NCBI RefSeq assembly: GCF_002224125.1
Contig: NZ_NCSM01000015.1
Span: forward strand, 1-64,000
Direction: 5' to 3'
Length of the DNA: 64,000 bases
Source of the DNA: Streptomyces sp. NBS 14/10
Lineage (GTDB): Bacteria > Actinomycetota > Actinomycetes > Streptomycetales > Streptomycetaceae
Both the position numbers and the translations under genes were made by a program. The stretch's first letter is position 1. Each line of letters begins with the position of its first letter. Shown here in pieces: positions 11,101-49,186 of the stretch. A model generated the notes under the pieces. The model was given only the letters and a program-made list of their open reading frames with translations, was not told the DNA's origin and did not search any database.

Positions 11101-12953
11101 CCCCGGGCGCGGCCGAGTTGCGGGCGGAGTTGGCGGAGCTGGGTGCCGAGGTGTCGGTGGTGGCGTGTGATGTGGCGGATCGTGATGCGGTGACGGGTGT
11201 GCTGGCGTCGGTTCCGGTGGAGCATCCGCTGACGGCGGTGGTGCATGCGGCGGGTGTGCTGGACGACGGTGTGGTGGAGGCGCTGACGCCGGAGCGGCTG
11301 AGTACCGTACTGCGTCCCAAGGTGGACGCCGCCTGGCATCTGCACGAGCTCACTCATGATCTGGACCTGGCCGCCTTCGTGATGTTCTCCTCCCTGGCCG
11401 GGGTCAGCGGCGCGGCCGGACAGGGCAACTACGCGGCGGCGAACGCCTTCCTGGACGCCCTGGCCGCGCACCGCGCCGCACACGGCCAGGCCGCGACCTC
11501 CCTGGCCTGGGGCGCATGGGAGCAGAGCGCCGGGATGACCGCGACCCTGGACGGGGGCGAGCTGCGGCGCAGCGCGCGGACGGGTCTGCCACCGCTGTCC
11601 GTGGCCCAGGGCCTGGCCCTGTTCGACGCCGCGGTTCCGCTGCGCCACGCCAACCCGGTGCCCGTCCGGATGAACATGGCGACCCTGCGCGCCCACGCCG
11701 ACCAGCTGCCGCCGCTGATGCGCGCCCTGGTGCCGCCGGCCCGCCGCACCGCCACCGCCGCCACCTCGGACGGCACCGGCCCGGACTGGCTGCGCAGGCG
11801 TCTCGCCGGGCTCACCGAGGACCAGCAGGACACCACGGTTGAGGAGCTGATACGCGGCTACGCGGCCACCCTGCTGGGCCACGGCGAGGCCGCGGCCGTC
11901 CACCCCGAACGCGACTTCCTGGAGCTGGGTTTCGACTCGCTCAGCGCGATCGAGCTGCGCAACAAGCTCACCGCGCTGACCGGGCTGCGACTGTCCCCGA
12001 TGCTGGTGTTCGACAAGAAGACACCCGCCGAACTCGCCCGCTGGGTACGGCGCGAGTTCGCCGGCCCCGGCGGAACCGGTCCGCGGCCGGCCTCGCGGGA
12101 GGGGACGGGGGCGTCCGGCGAGCAGGACACCGTCAGCAGGATGTTCCGTACCGCGGTCGTCGAGGACAAGGTGGGCGACGGCTTCCATATGCTGCAGGCG
12201 ATCGCCAAAATCCGGCCCACCTACGACCAGCCGGACGACCCCCGGCATATGGCCCGGCCGGTGTCCCTCGCCGACGGGCCCGCCACGCCCCGCCTGATCT
12301 GCCTCAGCTCGACCGTCGTCAACGGCGGTGTGCACCAGTACGCGCGGCTGGCCGCCCACTTCCGTGGCACCCGGCCGGTCTCGGCGATCCCGCTGCCCGG
12401 TTACGGCGCGGGGGAGAGCCTGCCCGCCACGGCCGAGGTCGCCCTCCGCACCCTGGTGGCGAGCATCGAGCAGGCCGCCGACCACGACCCCTACGTCCTG
12501 GTCGGCCACTCCTCGGCGGGCGCGCTCGCCTACTCCGTCACCGGCCATCTCGAGCGGACCGGCGGACGTCTCCCGGAGTCGGTCGTCATGATGGACACCT
12601 TCCGCCCCACCGGGGTGGAGTCGCAGGGCAGCCTGGTCGGCGGGTTGCTGGACCAGATCTTCCGGAGCGAGTCGGAGTTCGGGGAGTTCCACAGCGCGCG
12701 GCTGTCCGGCATGGCCCACTGGTTCGAGATCGCCGCACACCTGGAGTACGACCCGGTGCCGGTGCCGGTTCTGTTCCTCCAGTGCGCGGAGGGGTTCCCC
12801 GGCGCCGAGCCGGAGTTCGACCGCTGGCGCAGCTCCCCGCTGGACCCCTCGCACACCGTACGGCCGATGGCGGCCAATCACTTCTCGGTGATCGAGGAAA
12901 AGGCGGCGGACACCGCGCGTGCGATCGAGGAATGGCTCGTTCCAGGGCGGTGA
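2133..12953 (+). CDS. Type I modular PKS, two terminal modules plus thioesterase
   Basis: A protein of about 3606 residues: N-terminal docking helix ([20 protein letters not shown], residues 3-22), module A (KS-AT-KR-ACP), module B (KS-AT-DH-KR-ACP) and a thioesterase. Start: the ATG at 2133 has GAAGG five bases upstream and gives the standard docking-domain start; the GTG at 2121 has no ribosome site. Both ATs have GHS(V/I)GE and HAFHS, the malonyl-CoA signature. Because it ends in a TE it is the last subunit of the assembly line: module A makes a beta-hydroxy unit, module B a double bond next to the carboxyl, and the TE releases the chain as a lactone or acid. It lies directly behind another PKS subunit and 112 bases ahead of an aminotransferase, probably in one operon. 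A Gly-Asp linker joins the modules. Which release mode occurs cannot be seen. Confidence 0.97.
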   Translation: MDDEKLLEYLRKVTTDLHQTRQRVLALETGEREPIAIVGMSCRYPGGVTSPEELWRLVAEGTDAISAFPTDRGRPSGYPVGRGWDLPELYDPEPGTPGKSYTRSGGFLYDAADFDPGFFGISPREALHMDPQQRLLLETSWEAVERAAIDPASLKGSRTGVFMGLMYHDYGLDGASGSIASGRLSYFYGLEGPAVTLDTACSSSLVALHWAVQSLRTGECSLALAGGVAVMSTPGVIIDFSAQRGLSEDGRCKAFAEAADGTGLSEGVGILVLERLSDAERNGHQVLAVIRGTAVNQDGASNGLTAPNGPAQQRVIREALDNARLTTSDVDAVEAHGTGTTLGDPIEAQAILATYGQGRDADSPLWLGSIKSNIGHSQAAAGVAGVIKMVMALRHGTLPRTLHIDQPSSHVDWSAGAVELLTDPVEWPDPGRPRRAGVSSFGMSGTNAHVIVEQAPPAEQEPDPGTHVPRVVPWPVSAKTEEALDGQIERVAALQADTGPRLVDVGFSLVTRRPAFEHRAVVLAGPDGVARAARGVARPGGGLGLLFSGQGSQRAGMGQELYERFPVFAKALDEVFGHLDGHLDGHLDRPLRQVMFARDGSAEAALLDETEWAQPALFALEVALFRLVGSWGVRPDHLAGHSVGEVAAAHVAGVLSLEDACALVAARGRLMQALPAGGVMVSLQATEEEVIPYLGERVSIAAVNGPRSVVISGDESAVSEVAARFADDGRKAKRLTVSHAFHSPLMEPMLEEFRAVVAGMSFQAPRIPLVSDVTGAPAPAELVCSPEYWVRHVREPVRFADGVAAMGAAGVTAFLEIGPDGVLSAMAQDSLPERSGDTVVVPALRRGRDEETALLTAVARLHVAGVAVDWSAFFADTGATRVELPTYAFQRERFWPEPAGEEETDTRGAVHADPADAEFWTAVEREDVESLASSLRVDGAALSPVVPALSSWRRQRRERSLVDGWRYRVVWTPLADTAMDTAPGTWLAVVPAGYAEDAWVTSVLAAVGTDAVLLEVDELGAGEGDRTALAGRLAEVATATDGAGFAGVLSLLALGESAVAEHPAAPVGLAQTVALVQALGDAGIEAPLWCVTRGAVSIGRSDRMASPVQAQVWGFGRVAALEHPRRWGGLVDLPEDVDRRAARRLAGVLAAGPVGDGMGDGDGNGEDQVAIRPSGLFGRRLAPGRTEREERGFSVTGTVLVTGGTGALGAEVARWLARSGAERLVLTSRRGPDAPGAARLAAELGESGCQVSIVACDVADRPALAAVLADIPADTPLTGVVHTAGVGRSVPVGEMSLADVADIVSAKVAGAANLDALLGDRPLDLFVLFSSIAGVWGSGGQSAYGAANAYLDALAEARRARGATATSVAWGAWAGAGMATEEAMSEYLLRRGLGLLAPDLAISALRDAVTRQDAAVTVADIDWERFAPAFLSARPSPLLSGLPEVRRVLERARAARQGERSAVAAFRERLESLPDAGRAELLLGLVRDQAAAVLGHADADAIGADRAFRELGFDSLTAVELRNVLDAVTGLSLPSTLVFDYPTPLVLTDFLVTELFGDGDGDRDGDGDGDGYEAAAPAVAAGRHRADLRDTDDDPIVIVGMGCRYPGDVASPEDLWRLVADGRDAMSPFPADRGWPLEGDYVREGGFLSAAGHFDAGFFGISPREALATDPQQRLLLEVAWEALERAGIDPAGLRGSDTGVFIGAAGSGYTPPPELQGRYLTGEATSVISGRLSYTFGLEGPAVTVDTACSASLVALHWAARALRSGECSLALAGGVAVMANPGPFLAFNAQGGLAADGRCKAFSESADGTGWAEGAGLVALERLSDARRNGHEVVAVLRGSAVNQDGASNGLTAPNGPSQQRVIRQALADAGLAATDVDAVEGHGTGTPLGDPIEAQALLATYGRRPAEAAPLWLGSVKSNIGHAQAAAGIAGVIKMAMALRHGALARTLHVDAPSSHVDWSAGAVRLLTEPVPWPTGDKARRAGISSFGISGTNAHVILEEAPAPTPAPTPVPALERGPGDVATPFDRPAPWFVSGATEEALRAQTDRLLAHLEHHPGLRPLDVAYSLATSRSALEHRVALLATDDGVAELARGAAGGGRKTAFLFAGQGSQRPGMGRELYDRFPEFARALDAVFAHLDTLLDRPLRDVVFAEPDTPEAAELDRTEYTQPALFALEVALFRLLESWGVTPDQVAGHSIGEIAAAHVADVLSLADACALVAARGRLMQALPAGGAMVSLQATEEEVTPLLADRADRVSLAAVNGPRSVVIAGAEDAVLELAAHFTADGRKTRRLTVSHAFHSPLMEPMLEDFRRVAETLTYQSPRIPLVSTLTGHPATAEEIGSPDHWVRHAREAVRFHDAVRRLGEQGVDTFVEIGPDAVLSALTRDILGERTPEAAVVPLCRKDRGEEASVVAALAGLYVAGTGVRWEAFFEGSGAHRVELPTYAFQRERYWSAALPAAHDASGLGLTPARHPLLGAEVELAGSQGVLFTGRLSVASHPWLADHVVGGTALFPGTGFLELATRAGDQVGCSRVEELTLAEPLALGERDTAVVQLWAGAPDASGRRELSLYSRPADAPDHPWTRHATGTLAPGEPHDTPYDTPDAPEGAAWPPPGAEPVDVDGFYERTAADGFAYGPVFQGLRAVWRRGDEVFAEAALPEEARDAASFGLHPALLDAALHAVSFVDLGASGGGRLPFSWNGVSLHAGGASVLRVRLARVGTDAVALTATDPAGALVLSVDSLVLRLVSPDAMAQDGGAVARDALFRLDWVPAPRGEVGPAADGAADVVELTDATPTGLAVLEPVPDAVSVAIGSPEFTDVAEVHRTVARVLELVQTWLTEDRFAHSRLVFVTRGAVADDDGAPVTDLAAAAVWGLVRSAQSENPGRFVLLDLGAEDGTPSEDHGVLAAHLPALLASGEPQSVVRDGALHVGRLARLAPDEDATQPWDGTGTVLITGGTGGLGGELARHLVTGHGVRRLLLTSRRGLEAPGAAELRAELAELGAEVSVVACDVADRDAVTGVLASVPVEHPLTAVVHAAGVLDDGVVEALTPERLSTVLRPKVDAAWHLHELTHDLDLAAFVMFSSLAGVSGAAGQGNYAAANAFLDALAAHRAAHGQAATSLAWGAWEQSAGMTATLDGGELRRSARTGLPPLSVAQGLALFDAAVPLRHANPVPVRMNMATLRAHADQLPPLMRALVPPARRTATAATSDGTGPDWLRRRLAGLTEDQQDTTVEELIRGYAATLLGHGEAAAVHPERDFLELGFDSLSAIELRNKLTALTGLRLSPMLVFDKKTPAELARWVRREFAGPGGTGPRPASREGTGASGEQDTVSRMFRTAVVEDKVGDGFHMLQAIAKIRPTYDQPDDPRHMARPVSLADGPATPRLICLSSTVVNGGVHQYARLAAHFRGTRPVSAIPLPGYGAGESLPATAEVALRTLVASIEQAADHDPYVLVGHSSAGALAYSVTGHLERTGGRLPESVVMMDTFRPTGVESQGSLVGGLLDQIFRSESEFGEFHSARLSGMAHWFEIAAHLEYDPVPVPVLFLQCAEGFPGAEPEFDRWRSSPLDPSHTVRPMAANHFSVIEEKAADTARAIEEWLVPGR
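2229..6800 (+). other. PKS module A of the terminal subunit: KS-AT-KR(A-type)-ACP
   Basis: KS active-site Cys at base 2733 (DTACSSS, residue 201) and His at 3138 (HGTGTT). AT Ser at 4056 (GHSVGE) and HAFHS at 4347. There is no DH; instead the post-AT/KR structural segment runs from about 4860 to 5700. KR: GGTGALG near 5740, Trp at 6138 eight residues before catalytic Tyr at 6162, and no LDD motif. That Trp is the A-type mark (known from KR classification), predicting an L-configured hydroxyl. ACP Ser at 6675. Confidence 0.93.
6801..6845 (+). repeat. Gly-Asp codon repeat in inter-module linker
   Basis: Fifteen codons alternate Gly and Asp (one Arg), residues 1557-1571 of the terminal subunit, between the module A ACP and the module B KS. 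The DNA is a run of near-identical hexamers (ggcgac/ggggac), so it probably grew by slippage and acts as a flexible acidic spacer. Confidence 0.9.
6910..12060 (+). other. PKS module B of the terminal subunit: KS-AT-DH-KR(B-type)-ACP
   Basis: KS Cys at 7380 (DTACSAS). Its first histidine motif reads EGHGTGT rather than the usual EAHGTGT, with the His kept. AT Ser at 8727 and HAFHS at 9027 (malonyl type). DH His at 9651 in an intact HxxxGxxxxP motif, DH Asp at 10164 in [12 protein letters not shown] has LDD at 11259-11267 and Tyr at 11430 (B-type, D-hydroxyl, normally dehydrated to a trans double bond). ACP Ser at 11937 ([13 protein letters not shown]). Confidence 0.94.
12280..12940 (+). other. 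Chain-releasing thioesterase domain of the terminal PKS subunit
   Basis: An alpha/beta-hydrolase-fold type I TE. The visible triad is Ser at 12510 (GHSSAG, residue 3460), Asp at 12594 (MMDTF, residue 3488) and His at 12879 (ANHFSV, residue 3583). It ends the assembly line by hydrolysis or macrolactonisation. Confidence 0.93.
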
Positions 12954-13065
12954 CCGGACCCCGCACCAAAGGGCTCTGGTACTTCCCTTAGAGATTCTGC
13001 ATTGGGTCGCGGATAGAGTGGCGTAAGGGCAGCGCCCATGGCCCCACGGCTGAATGAGGAATGGC

Positions 13066-14121
13066 ATGACCTTCACATACCAGGCCGCGAAACCATATCT
13101 GGTGGGCGCGGAATTGAAGTACGTCACCGAGGCGATCGCTTCCGGGTGGATATCGGCCGCTGGGCCCTATGTTCGCCAGTTCGAGAGCGAATTCGCGCGC
13201 TACAACGGAGTGGCGCACGGAGTGTCCTGCTCCTCGGGTACGGCCGCGCTCACCCTGGCGCTGCGCGCCCTGGGTGTGGGCCCCGGCGATGAGGTGCTGG
13301 TCCCGGAGTTCACGTTCGTCGCGTCCGCGTGGGCGGTCACCTACACGGGCGCGACGCCCGTCTTCGTCGACTGCGGCAACGACCTGAACATCGACGCGGC
13401 GCTCATCGAGTCCAAGATCACGCCGCGCACCAAGGTCATCATGCCCGTCCATGTGCACGGGCGCCGCTGCGATATGGACGTGATCATGCGGATCGCGTTC
13501 GAGTACAACCTGCGGGTGATCGAGGATTCCGCCGAGGCGCACGGCATCCGGCCGGTCGCCGACGTGGCGTGCTTCTCTCTTTTCGCCAATAAAATCATCA
13601 CCTCCGGCGAGGGCGGCATCTGCGTGACCGACGACGGTAGGCTCGCCGCGCAGATGGCGCATCTGCGTGGCATGGCCATCGGTGCCGAGCACGACTTCCT
13701 GCACAAGAACCTGGCCTACAACTTCCGTATGACCAATTTGCAGGCCGCGGTCGCTCTCGGGCAGCTGGAGAAGATAGACGAATTCCTCGACCGGCGCAAG
13801 AAGATCGAGGCGTATTACGACGCCGGACTCGGGGAAATCAAGGAAATCGCCCGGATGCCGCCGCGGGATGTGCTGTGGATGTACGACGTGCTGGCCGAGC
13901 GCCGCGATGAACTGTGCGCGTTTTTGGCCGAGGAGTCGATCGAGACCAGGCGCTTCTTTCAGCCGATGAGCAAGCAACCCCTCTACTTCGATCCGGACTG
14001 GGCCTCCCTGAACGCCGGCCGCTTCACCGCGGATGGCCTCTGTCTGCCCACCCACACCGGACTGACCGAGGCGGACCAGGACTACATCATCGGCAAGGTC
14101 GCGGAGTTCTACGGGCGTTGA
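13066..14121 (+). CDS. DegT/DnrJ/EryC1/StrS-family PLP aminotransferase (perosamine/mycosamine-synthase-like)
   Basis: A 351-residue fold-type I aminotransferase. The Schiff-base Lys is residue 176 in FANKIITSGEGG, the form typical of the branch that aminates 4-keto or 3-keto 6-deoxy-GDP-sugars (perosamine and mycosamine synthases). Other visible marks are SSGTAALTLAL (PLP phosphate region), PEFTFVASAW, and EDSAEAHG, whose Asp contacts the PLP nitrogen. The ATG at 13066 is chosen because AGGA lies five bases upstream; the ATG at 13054 has none. The loop between EDSAEAHG and the Lys looks shorter than in most relatives. It sits between the terminal PKS gene and the loading PKS gene on the same strand, suggesting it supplies an amino sugar for the polyene, as AmphDII/NysDII do for mycosamine. 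Amination of another substrate is possible, and no glycosyltransferase is in the window. Its codons are somewhat more A/T-rich than the PKS genes. Confidence 0.85.
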   Translation: MTFTYQAAKPYLVGAELKYVTEAIASGWISAAGPYVRQFESEFARYNGVAHGVSCSSGTAALTLALRALGVGPGDEVLVPEFTFVASAWAVTYTGATPVFVDCGNDLNIDAALIESKITPRTKVIMPVHVHGRRCDMDVIMRIAFEYNLRVIEDSAEAHGIRPVADVACFSLFANKIITSGEGGICVTDDGRLAAQMAHLRGMAIGAEHDFLHKNLAYNFRMTNLQAAVALGQLEKIDEFLDRRKKIEAYYDAGLGEIKEIARMPPRDVLWMYDVLAERRDELCAFLAEESIETRRFFQPMSKQPLYFDPDWASLNAGRFTADGLCLPTHTGLTEADQDYIIGKVAEFYGR

Positions 14122-14190
14122 CCCGGGCTGCCGGGTGTGTGGGGCCGGCGCGGGGCCGGACGAGACAACTTGTGTGTGGGGAGCGGAGCG

Positions 14191-44001
<29,811 letters not shown>

Positions 44002-44017
44002 GCCTGTGCCGCTCGAC

Positions 44018-44053
44018 GGGCCGTGCACGAGCCGAAACGCTCGCGCACGGCCC
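44018..44053. terminator. Bidirectional hairpin terminator at the PKS operon end
   Basis: Inverted repeat GGGCCGTGC / GCACGGCCC with an inner CGAGC / GCTCG stem, one A-C mismatch and loop CGAAAC. It lies 17 bases after the PKS stop and 10 bases before the stop of the convergent dehydratase gene, so it can serve both strands. There is no U-tract, as is common in Streptomyces. Confidence 0.8.
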
Positions 44054-44063
44054 CGGCAATCAT

Positions 44064-45200
44064 TTACATCCACGCTGTCGAACCATCGGGTCGTACCGGC
44101 ACCTTCCGTTTCCAGCTGACCCAGTCGTCAGCCTTGAGCGCGGCCTCGTTGATCTCGATGCCCCACCCGGGGCGGTCCGGGCGCAGCTCGAGGTGTCCAT
44201 CGACGGGGAGATAGGGGTCAGGGCACCACGACACGTCGTCCGACTTGTACTCGAGGATGCCGAAATTGGTTGTCGCGGCTGCGAAGTGCACGTTCGCCGC
44301 CGTCGCGAGTGGACCGAGCGGGTTGTGCGGGGCGACCGGGACGTAGTGGGCATCGGCGATGGTGGCTATCTTGACCATCTGGGTGAGGCCGCCGACGACG
44401 CAGATGTCCGGTTGCACGATGTCGGCTCCGCCCGCGCTGAGCAGCGCCAGGAACTCATGGGGGGTGTACAGGGACTCCCCGGTCGCCAGCGGCACCGCGA
44501 TTTCGGACCGGATCCTTCCCCAGGCGGGGATGTGCTCGGGTCGTATGGGCTCCTCGAGGAAGAGCGGCTGGTTGGGGGCGAGAGCGGCGCCGACGTCGAC
44601 CGCCTGCCGTGGCTCCCACAGACACGCGTGCGCGTCGAACGCGAAATCCCACTCGGCTGGGTGGCTGTCGCGGACCTCGCCGAAGTATGCGCCCAGCTCG
44701 CGGACCATGAGCCCGAACCGGGTCCGGTGCGGCTGGGTCCGGTAGGGGCTCAGCTTGAACGCCGTGACGCCGAACCGGTCGTGCAACGCCGCCGTGGTCT
44801 CGGTCAGTTCCCCGATGTCCGGCGCGGAGTACAGGCCGGCGTAGACACGCACCCGGTCTCGTACCGCACCGCCCAGCAGCTGGTAGACCGGAACCCCCAG
44901 GGCCTTGGCCGCGATGTCCCACAGCGCGTGGTCGATGGCGGCGATGGCGGCCAGGCCCAGAGCCCCCTGAGGGAAGCGGCTGGACTGCAGGAGGAACTGG
45001 TTGATCCGGCTCGGGGACCGGGCGTCCATGCCCTTGATCTGGTCGAACAGATAGTCGAGCAGAGGCGGGTAAGCCAGGTCGGGGCCGTGGTTGTACACCT
45101 CCGACCACCCGTCGACCCCGTCCTCCGTGGTGATCTTGACCAGGATTCTGGGGCGGTCGCCCACCCGCTGCCGGAAGGTCTGCAGCGATTCGATCCTCAT
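44064..45200 (-). CDS. Enolase-superfamily (mandelate racemase/muconate-lactonizing-like) sugar-acid dehydratase
   Basis: A 378-residue protein of the mandelate racemase group of the enolase superfamily. Visible marks are an N-terminal capping domain, then the barrel with FDAHACLWEP (first metal Asp), FLEEPIRPEH (second metal Glu), ATGESLYTPHEF (third metal Glu), QPDICVVGG and APHNPLGPLA (catalytic His). The HNPLGP form resembles galactonate and gluconate dehydratases, so it likely dehydrates a sugar acid to a 2-keto-3-deoxy acid. The exact substrate cannot be read from the sequence. ATG at 45200 overlaps the stop of the upstream aldolase gene (ATGA, 45197-45200), so translation is coupled. 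It is the last gene of the operon and is convergent with the PKS gene. Confidence 0.88.
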   Translation of the reverse strand: MRIESLQTFRQRVGDRPRILVKITTEDGVDGWSEVYNHGPDLAYPPLLDYLFDQIKGMDARSPSRINQFLLQSSRFPQGALGLAAIAAIDHALWDIAAKALGVPVYQLLGGAVRDRVRVYAGLYSAPDIGELTETTAALHDRFGVTAFKLSPYRTQPHRTRFGLMVRELGAYFGEVRDSHPAEWDFAFDAHACLWEPRQAVDVGAALAPNQPLFLEEPIRPEHIPAWGRIRSEIAVPLATGESLYTPHEFLALLSAGGADIVQPDICVVGGLTQMVKIATIADAHYVPVAPHNPLGPLATAANVHFAAATTNFGILEYKSDDVSWCPDPYLPVDGHLELRPDRPGWGIEINEAALKADDWVSWKRKVPVRPDGSTAWM

Positions 45201-46168
45201 GCCGCACGCTCCCCGGCCACTTCGGCCACCCCGGTCTCTCCCGCCGCCTCGGGCACCGCGGAGCGCCACGGCGCCATGGACGCGGTGACCTCGCGGGCGA
45301 GCGCATCCGGCAGGGGGTGGCTGGGCGGACGGACCTCGCGTCGGCACAGACCGAGCTGGTGCATGGCCTCCTTCACCACCGACACGTTGTTGGCCGAGGC
45401 ATCGCGGGCCCGCAGCTCTTCGAAGTGGCGGATCCGTGCCCAGACGCGTCCGGCGGCACCGTAGTCTCCGCGCCGGAGCGCCGTGAGCAGTTCCAGGGAC
45501 ACGGCCGGGGCGAGGTTGACCAGGCCGGAGGTGAAGGCCCGTGCCCCCGCCTGCCAGTAGGCCGGGGCGTACGACTCCGCCAGGCCGGCGATCCACAGCA
45601 GCCCCTCCGGTGCCTGCGCCCTCGTGGTGGCGAACACGACCGGATCGGGGGCGGAGTACTTCAGTCCGACCACGTTCGGCGCCCGTTCCACCAGGCGTGT
45701 GATGTGGGTGCCGGTGACGGCGCGGTGGGTGAGGTAGGGCAACACCCCGATATCGGGCACCGCCGCCGCGACCCTCGTGTTGTACTCGACCCAGCCGTCC
45801 GCCGCCAGGTAGGGCAGGACGGGTTGGTGCACCATGATGGCGTCCGCTCCCGAGTCGCGGGCGAAGCGGGCGTCGGCGATGGCCGTCTCCAGGTTGAGAC
45901 CCACTCCGGCAATGATGGTCGTGGCGCTCTCGCGAGCCGAGAGAACACAGGTCAGAACCTGTCGGCGTTCGTCCGGGGAGAGGGCGTAGAACTCACCGGT
46001 ATTGCCGTTGGGCGTCAGCGCGGTCACACCGTTGCGGATCAGGCGTTCCGTCAGCGCGACGGTCAGATCGCGGTCGACCGCACCGTCCTCGTCGTACGGA
46101 ACGACGGGGATCCCGACGACCGTGGAGAGTCGCTCGACCAGGCGGGCGGCGTTCAGCGGGGCGTTCAC
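45197..46168 (-). CDS. DapA/N-acetylneuraminate lyase-superfamily aldolase or dehydratase
   Basis: A 323-residue (beta/alpha)8 class I aldolase. GNTGEFYALSPDER is the conserved carboxylate-binding loop, LPYLTHRAVTG holds the active-site Tyr, and VVGLKYSAPDP holds the Schiff-base Lys. GTG start at 46168 with AAAGGA seven bases upstream. It overlaps the transporter stop by GTGA and the dehydratase start by ATGA. Beside an enolase-type dehydratase it probably processes the resulting 2-keto-3-deoxy sugar acid, as 5-dehydro-4-deoxyglucarate dehydratase or 2-keto-3-deoxygluconate aldolase do. The Tyr motif is not the YN of true dihydrodipicolinate synthase, so lysine biosynthesis is unlikely. Confidence 0.85.
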   Translation of the reverse strand: MNAPLNAARLVERLSTVVGIPVVPYDEDGAVDRDLTVALTERLIRNGVTALTPNGNTGEFYALSPDERRQVLTCVLSARESATTIIAGVGLNLETAIADARFARDSGADAIMVHQPVLPYLAADGWVEYNTRVAAAVPDIGVLPYLTHRAVTGTHITRLVERAPNVVGLKYSAPDPVVFATTRAQAPEGLLWIAGLAESYAPAYWQAGARAFTSGLVNLAPAVSLELLTALRRGDYGAAGRVWARIRHFEELRARDASANNVSVVKEAMHQLGLCRREVRPPSHPLPDALAREVTASMAPWRSAVPEAAGETGVAEVAGERAA

Positions 46169-47532
46169 GAGGTGGTCCTTTCGCGGTTTTCTGCAGGCTC
46201 CACAGGAAGGTCCTGCTGAAGAGTGACGGGCTTGACGCGCACCCAGAACAGATAGATCGCCGCGCTGATCAGACAGCTCGCCGCCGCGCCGAGCAAGGGG
46301 CCCACATAGGACCCGTTGCTCGAGGCCAGGAACAGTCCGATGGCGATGGGGCTGAGGAGGTTGCCCACCTGGGAGCCGAAGTTCTGGAAGCCGGCCACCG
46401 CACCGACGCACTCCGATGAGCGCGCCACTTCCGCGGGCAGGCTCAGGATCGCGGCGCCGGCGAACGAGTGGGCGGCGCTGCTGACGGTGAGCACGATCAT
46501 CAACATCAGGTTGCTCTCGATGAACGGGGCGAAGCCGATGCAGGCGCTGAGGCCGAGCCCGGACACGATCGGAATTTTCCGGGCCAGGTTGGGAGAGCGT
46601 CCGGACGCCAGTAGCCGGTCGGACACGATGCCACCGAGCACGGTGGACCCGATCGCGATGAGGGACGGAATCCAGCCCACCATGCCGAAATCCGCCTCGG
46701 AGAATCCACGATCGTCGAGCAGATAGCTGGGGTACCAGGTGAGGAAGAACGCTCCGGCGAGTGAGCGGAATACATAGCCGGTGGTCAGCGCCCACACCTG
46801 GGGGTCGCTCAGCAGATCCCGCCACGGCACTTCGGTACCGCCCGATGTGGTGGCGGCGGTAGCGCCCCGATCGGACCGAATGTGTGCCAGTTCGGCCGCG
46901 GATACGCGGGGATGCTCCTCGGGGTCGCGGTAGACGGCTGCCCAACCCACCAGCCACAGCAGCCCGGCGACACCGATCACGACGAACGACAGGCGCCAGC
47001 CGCCGAAGAGGGTCAACGCCGTCACCACTGGGATCGACAGCGTTGTGCCGATCTGCTGGCCCATGTCGAACAGGCTTGACGCGAAGGCCCGTTCCTTGCG
47101 CGGAAACCACCGCGAGACCACCTTGATGTTCGCAGGCTGTACCGGCGCCTCACCGATGCCCAGGCCGAGCCGGAACACAATGACCGAACCGATGCCCCGT
47201 GCGAAGGCCATCAGCGCCGTCCAGATCGACCACCAGCCGACCGCGATGGGGTAGATGACTCTCGGTCCGAAACGATCGAGCAGCCACCCGGAGGGAATCT
47301 GGAACAGCGCGTACGTCCAGAAGAACGCCGACAGCATCACGCCCTGCATCGCAGAGCTGATGTGGAACTCCTTCGACATGTGGGGCATCGCCACGCTCAG
47401 TGCGGCGCGATCGAGATAGGCGATTGTCAGGCCGAGCGCCGAGAATCCGACGATCGTCCAGCGCATGCTGCTGCGTTGCCGAGAAGGTGATCTCCCGGTT
47501 TTGGACAAGGGCACGCTGAAAAGGGGCACCAT
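46165..47532 (-). CDS. MFS transporter, anion:cation symporter type (sugar-acid permease-like)
   Basis: A membrane protein of about 455 residues with 12 predicted helices. The N-terminal part (YLDRAALSVAMPHM, QIPSGWLLDRFGPR, GIGEAPVQPANIKVVSRWFPRKERA) follows the pattern of glucarate, galactonate and hexuronate permeases (GudP/ExuT-like, ACS family). ATG at 47532 is preferred: it leaves a short basic leader before helix 1. The ribosome site is poor for every candidate, and 47466 and 47571 are alternatives. It is the first gene of a three-gene operon and its stop overlaps the aldolase start. It probably imports the sugar acid degraded by the next two enzymes. Confidence 0.87.
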   Translation of the reverse strand: MVPLFSVPLSKTGRSPSRQRSSMRWTIVGFSALGLTIAYLDRAALSVAMPHMSKEFHISSAMQGVMLSAFFWTYALFQIPSGWLLDRFGPRVIYPIAVGWWSIWTALMAFARGIGSVIVFRLGLGIGEAPVQPANIKVVSRWFPRKERAFASSLFDMGQQIGTTLSIPVVTALTLFGGWRLSFVVIGVAGLLWLVGWAAVYRDPEEHPRVSAAELAHIRSDRGATAATTSGGTEVPWRDLLSDPQVWALTTGYVFRSLAGAFFLTWYPSYLLDDRGFSEADFGMVGWIPSLIAIGSTVLGGIVSDRLLASGRSPNLARKIPIVSGLGLSACIGFAPFIESNLMLMIVLTVSSAAHSFAGAAILSLPAEVARSSECVGAVAGFQNFGSQVGNLLSPIAIGLFLASSNGSYVGPLLGAAASCLISAAIYLFWVRVKPVTLQQDLPVEPAENRERTTS

Positions 47533-47551
47533 CGCTCCCGGAGTTGGGTAG

Positions 47552-47569
47552 GCTCCCCTAAGAGGGAGC
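47552..47569. promoter_or_regulatory. Inverted repeat in the transporter leader
   Basis: GCTCCC-N6-GGGAGC lies 20 bases upstream of the proposed transporter ATG. It could be an RNA hairpin in the leader or a repressor site. Confidence 0.4.
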
Positions 47570-47748
47570 ATCGGAACTCTCTGTCGCGGCCCGGGATCTT
47601 GGCGGTGAACGGGCCGCATCTCTCTTTGTCGGTGAATGAGCGGCGTCAGTGAATGAGCGGCTGTGACCGCCTTCTGACCGCGCGCAGCCGAGGCGACGCA
47701 CAAACGGGCATACGGGTCATAGGGTCCTCAATCTCTGCAAAGCTGGCC

Positions 47749-47765
47749 TCGTATATGACGTACGA
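47749..47765. promoter_or_regulatory. Candidate operator of the sugar-acid operon
   Basis: TCGTA-N7-TACGA (17 bases), about 220 bases upstream of the transporter start. Outward GT/inward AC symmetry fits GntR-family sites, which often control sugar-acid operons. No such regulator is in the window, so this is inference only. Confidence 0.4.
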
Positions 47766-47902
47766 TGTGCGACGCGATGAAGGTAGGAGCGCCCCAAGAG
47801 ATTCGTCAACGCTTTTGACAAAATTCCGTCCTTGACGGACCGTCGGACGGCGCCAGGCGGGTTCAAGCTGTCGTACGGACACTGACCTGCGTGTTCGGCT
47901 GC

Positions 47903-49069
47903 CTACGAATCGCCGGGGGGCTGCGCTGCCGAGGACGTCGGATCGAGGCGCACCGGCTCGAGGCGCTCTGTCTCCGGCTGGGCCAGGTACTTGACGAGCC
48001 GTGGCGGCCGGTAGCCGGGGTCCTCGTCGTAGCGCTCCTTCGCGGTCGTGGCCAGGTACTCGCATCCTCCGTCGGCGCCTCCGTCCTTGCCCGTGGCTTC
48101 GCCGATGGGCCGATGCGCGGGCTTGGACAGGCGGTAGAGCCCCGTCCGGGAGGTGTGAGGCTGGGCCATCGGATCGGGCGCGACCCTGAAGTCGACGCTC
48201 TCGCCCGGCGTTATCCGGCTGGGACCCTCGGGGCTGATGGCCCCGGGCTGGAACTCCAGGCCGTATTCCCGGGCCCGGTCGACCATCCACAGGAAAGTGA
48301 TGTCGGACAGGGATGCCTCGGTGTATCCGCCGCCGACGTCGCAGTGCACCCCGGTGAACCACACCTGCTTCAACTCCTGCCCGTCGGCGTCGGGCTGCTG
48401 GTGCCAGAGTGTCGGCTCGAACGCGGATCGCTGCTCGTCGATGGCCAGCGCGTGGAAAGCGCCGTCGACCCGGGTGCTGAGCTTGGTGTCGTGGAATTCC
48501 AAGCGGTGGTTCAGCCGCCTTATGACGGGCTTGAGCCAGCGCGGTCCGAGAGCCGGGACGCCGAGGGCGCCGACGGTGTCCCACACCCCGATGAAACGGA
48601 TCCGCGGGTCGTGCGAGTACGCCCGGCGGAACAGGCTGGCCGCGACACCGGTCGGCCGATCGGCCGAGCTGCGGTACAGGGCCCACGCCTCGCCGATCCG
48701 GTGAGCGTTCTCCCGGCGCAGGATGCCGCAGTTGCGCACCATGCCGGCGGTGCTGCGGGCGGTGAACGCACCCCTGCTGAAGCCGAAGAAGTACACGAAG
48801 TCGCCGGGTTCGTAGTTGTCGACGAGGAAGCGATAGGCATCCAATACATTGTCGGACAGCCCGGCGCCGAACGCGCCGCCGCGCAGACGGTCCCAGCGGC
48901 TGGTACCCACGCCGCGGTGGTAGTAGACGCACTGTCGGTTCCCGGCCGTGTCCTCGGGGGCCACCGCCAGGGCGAGTTTGGTGACGTTGGTCGGGCAGGG
49001 TTGCCTGCCTTCGACCTGATCGGCCGTGTTCCAGGTGCCGTCGCAGCACACGATGAGACGTTTGGGCAT
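47903..49069 (-). CDS. DUF2235 domain protein (alpha/beta hydrolase, Tle1-like)
   Basis: A 388-residue cytoplasmic protein starting MPKRLIVCCDGTWNTAD, the hallmark DUF2235 start. The nucleophile motif is FGFSRGAFTARS (GxSxG) near residue 105; HCDVGGGY and FIGVWDTVGALG are further family motifs. DUF2235 proteins are predicted or proven hydrolases, some of them phospholipases. ATG at 49069 was chosen because GAGGA sits eight bases upstream; ATG at 49078 lacks one. No signal peptide is seen. It lies 117 bases downstream of the Lrp gene on the same strand, with no obvious functional link. The substrate is unknown. Confidence 0.85.
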   Translation of the reverse strand: MPKRLIVCCDGTWNTADQVEGRQPCPTNVTKLALAVAPEDTAGNRQCVYYHRGVGTSRWDRLRGGAFGAGLSDNVLDAYRFLVDNYEPGDFVYFFGFSRGAFTARSTAGMVRNCGILRRENAHRIGEAWALYRSSADRPTGVAASLFRRAYSHDPRIRFIGVWDTVGALGVPALGPRWLKPVIRRLNHRLEFHDTKLSTRVDGAFHALAIDEQRSAFEPTLWHQQPDADGQELKQVWFTGVHCDVGGGYTEASLSDITFLWMVDRAREYGLEFQPGAISPEGPSRITPGESVDFRVAPDPMAQPHTSRTGLYRLSKPAHRPIGEATGKDGGADGGCEYLATTAKERYDEDPGYRPPRLVKYLAQPETERLEPVRLDPTSSAAQPPGDS

Positions 49070-49186
49070 GAGAGCCATCCTCGCCAACGGCCGTCCGGAT
49101 CACCAAGTCTAAGGTCGCGTCAACTCCGAAGCCTTCAGCCGGTTCGCGTGCCAGTTCGAGCCCCCCGCTGTCTTCCCCCGCTCTGC

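Larger units (their letters stand above)
47533..47902. other. Intergenic region upstream of the sugar-acid operon
   Basis: 370 bases without a convincing gene. It is the 3' flank of the DUF2235 gene and the 5' region of the transporter operon. It contains inverted repeats at 47552-47569, 47749-47765 and 47825-47839, and a GTCAA-N5-TTGAC motif near 47805-47819. Short open frames here lack coding bias and ribosome sites. Confidence 0.7.

Noticed and set aside
10062..13127. Minus-strand open frame of about 1,000 codons opposite the terminal PKS subunit
   Set aside because: Shadow of the KR-ACP-TE coding strand; no motif, no ribosome site.
45201..45596. N-terminal extension of the enolase-superfamily frame
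   Set aside because: The extra 132 codons overlap the aldolase gene out of frame and lack homology; ATG at 45200 starts the fold and forms the ATGA overlap.
47653..47835. Possible 60-residue plus-strand gene in the intergenic region
   Set aside because: No ribosome site, no domain, and composition unlike neighbouring genes.
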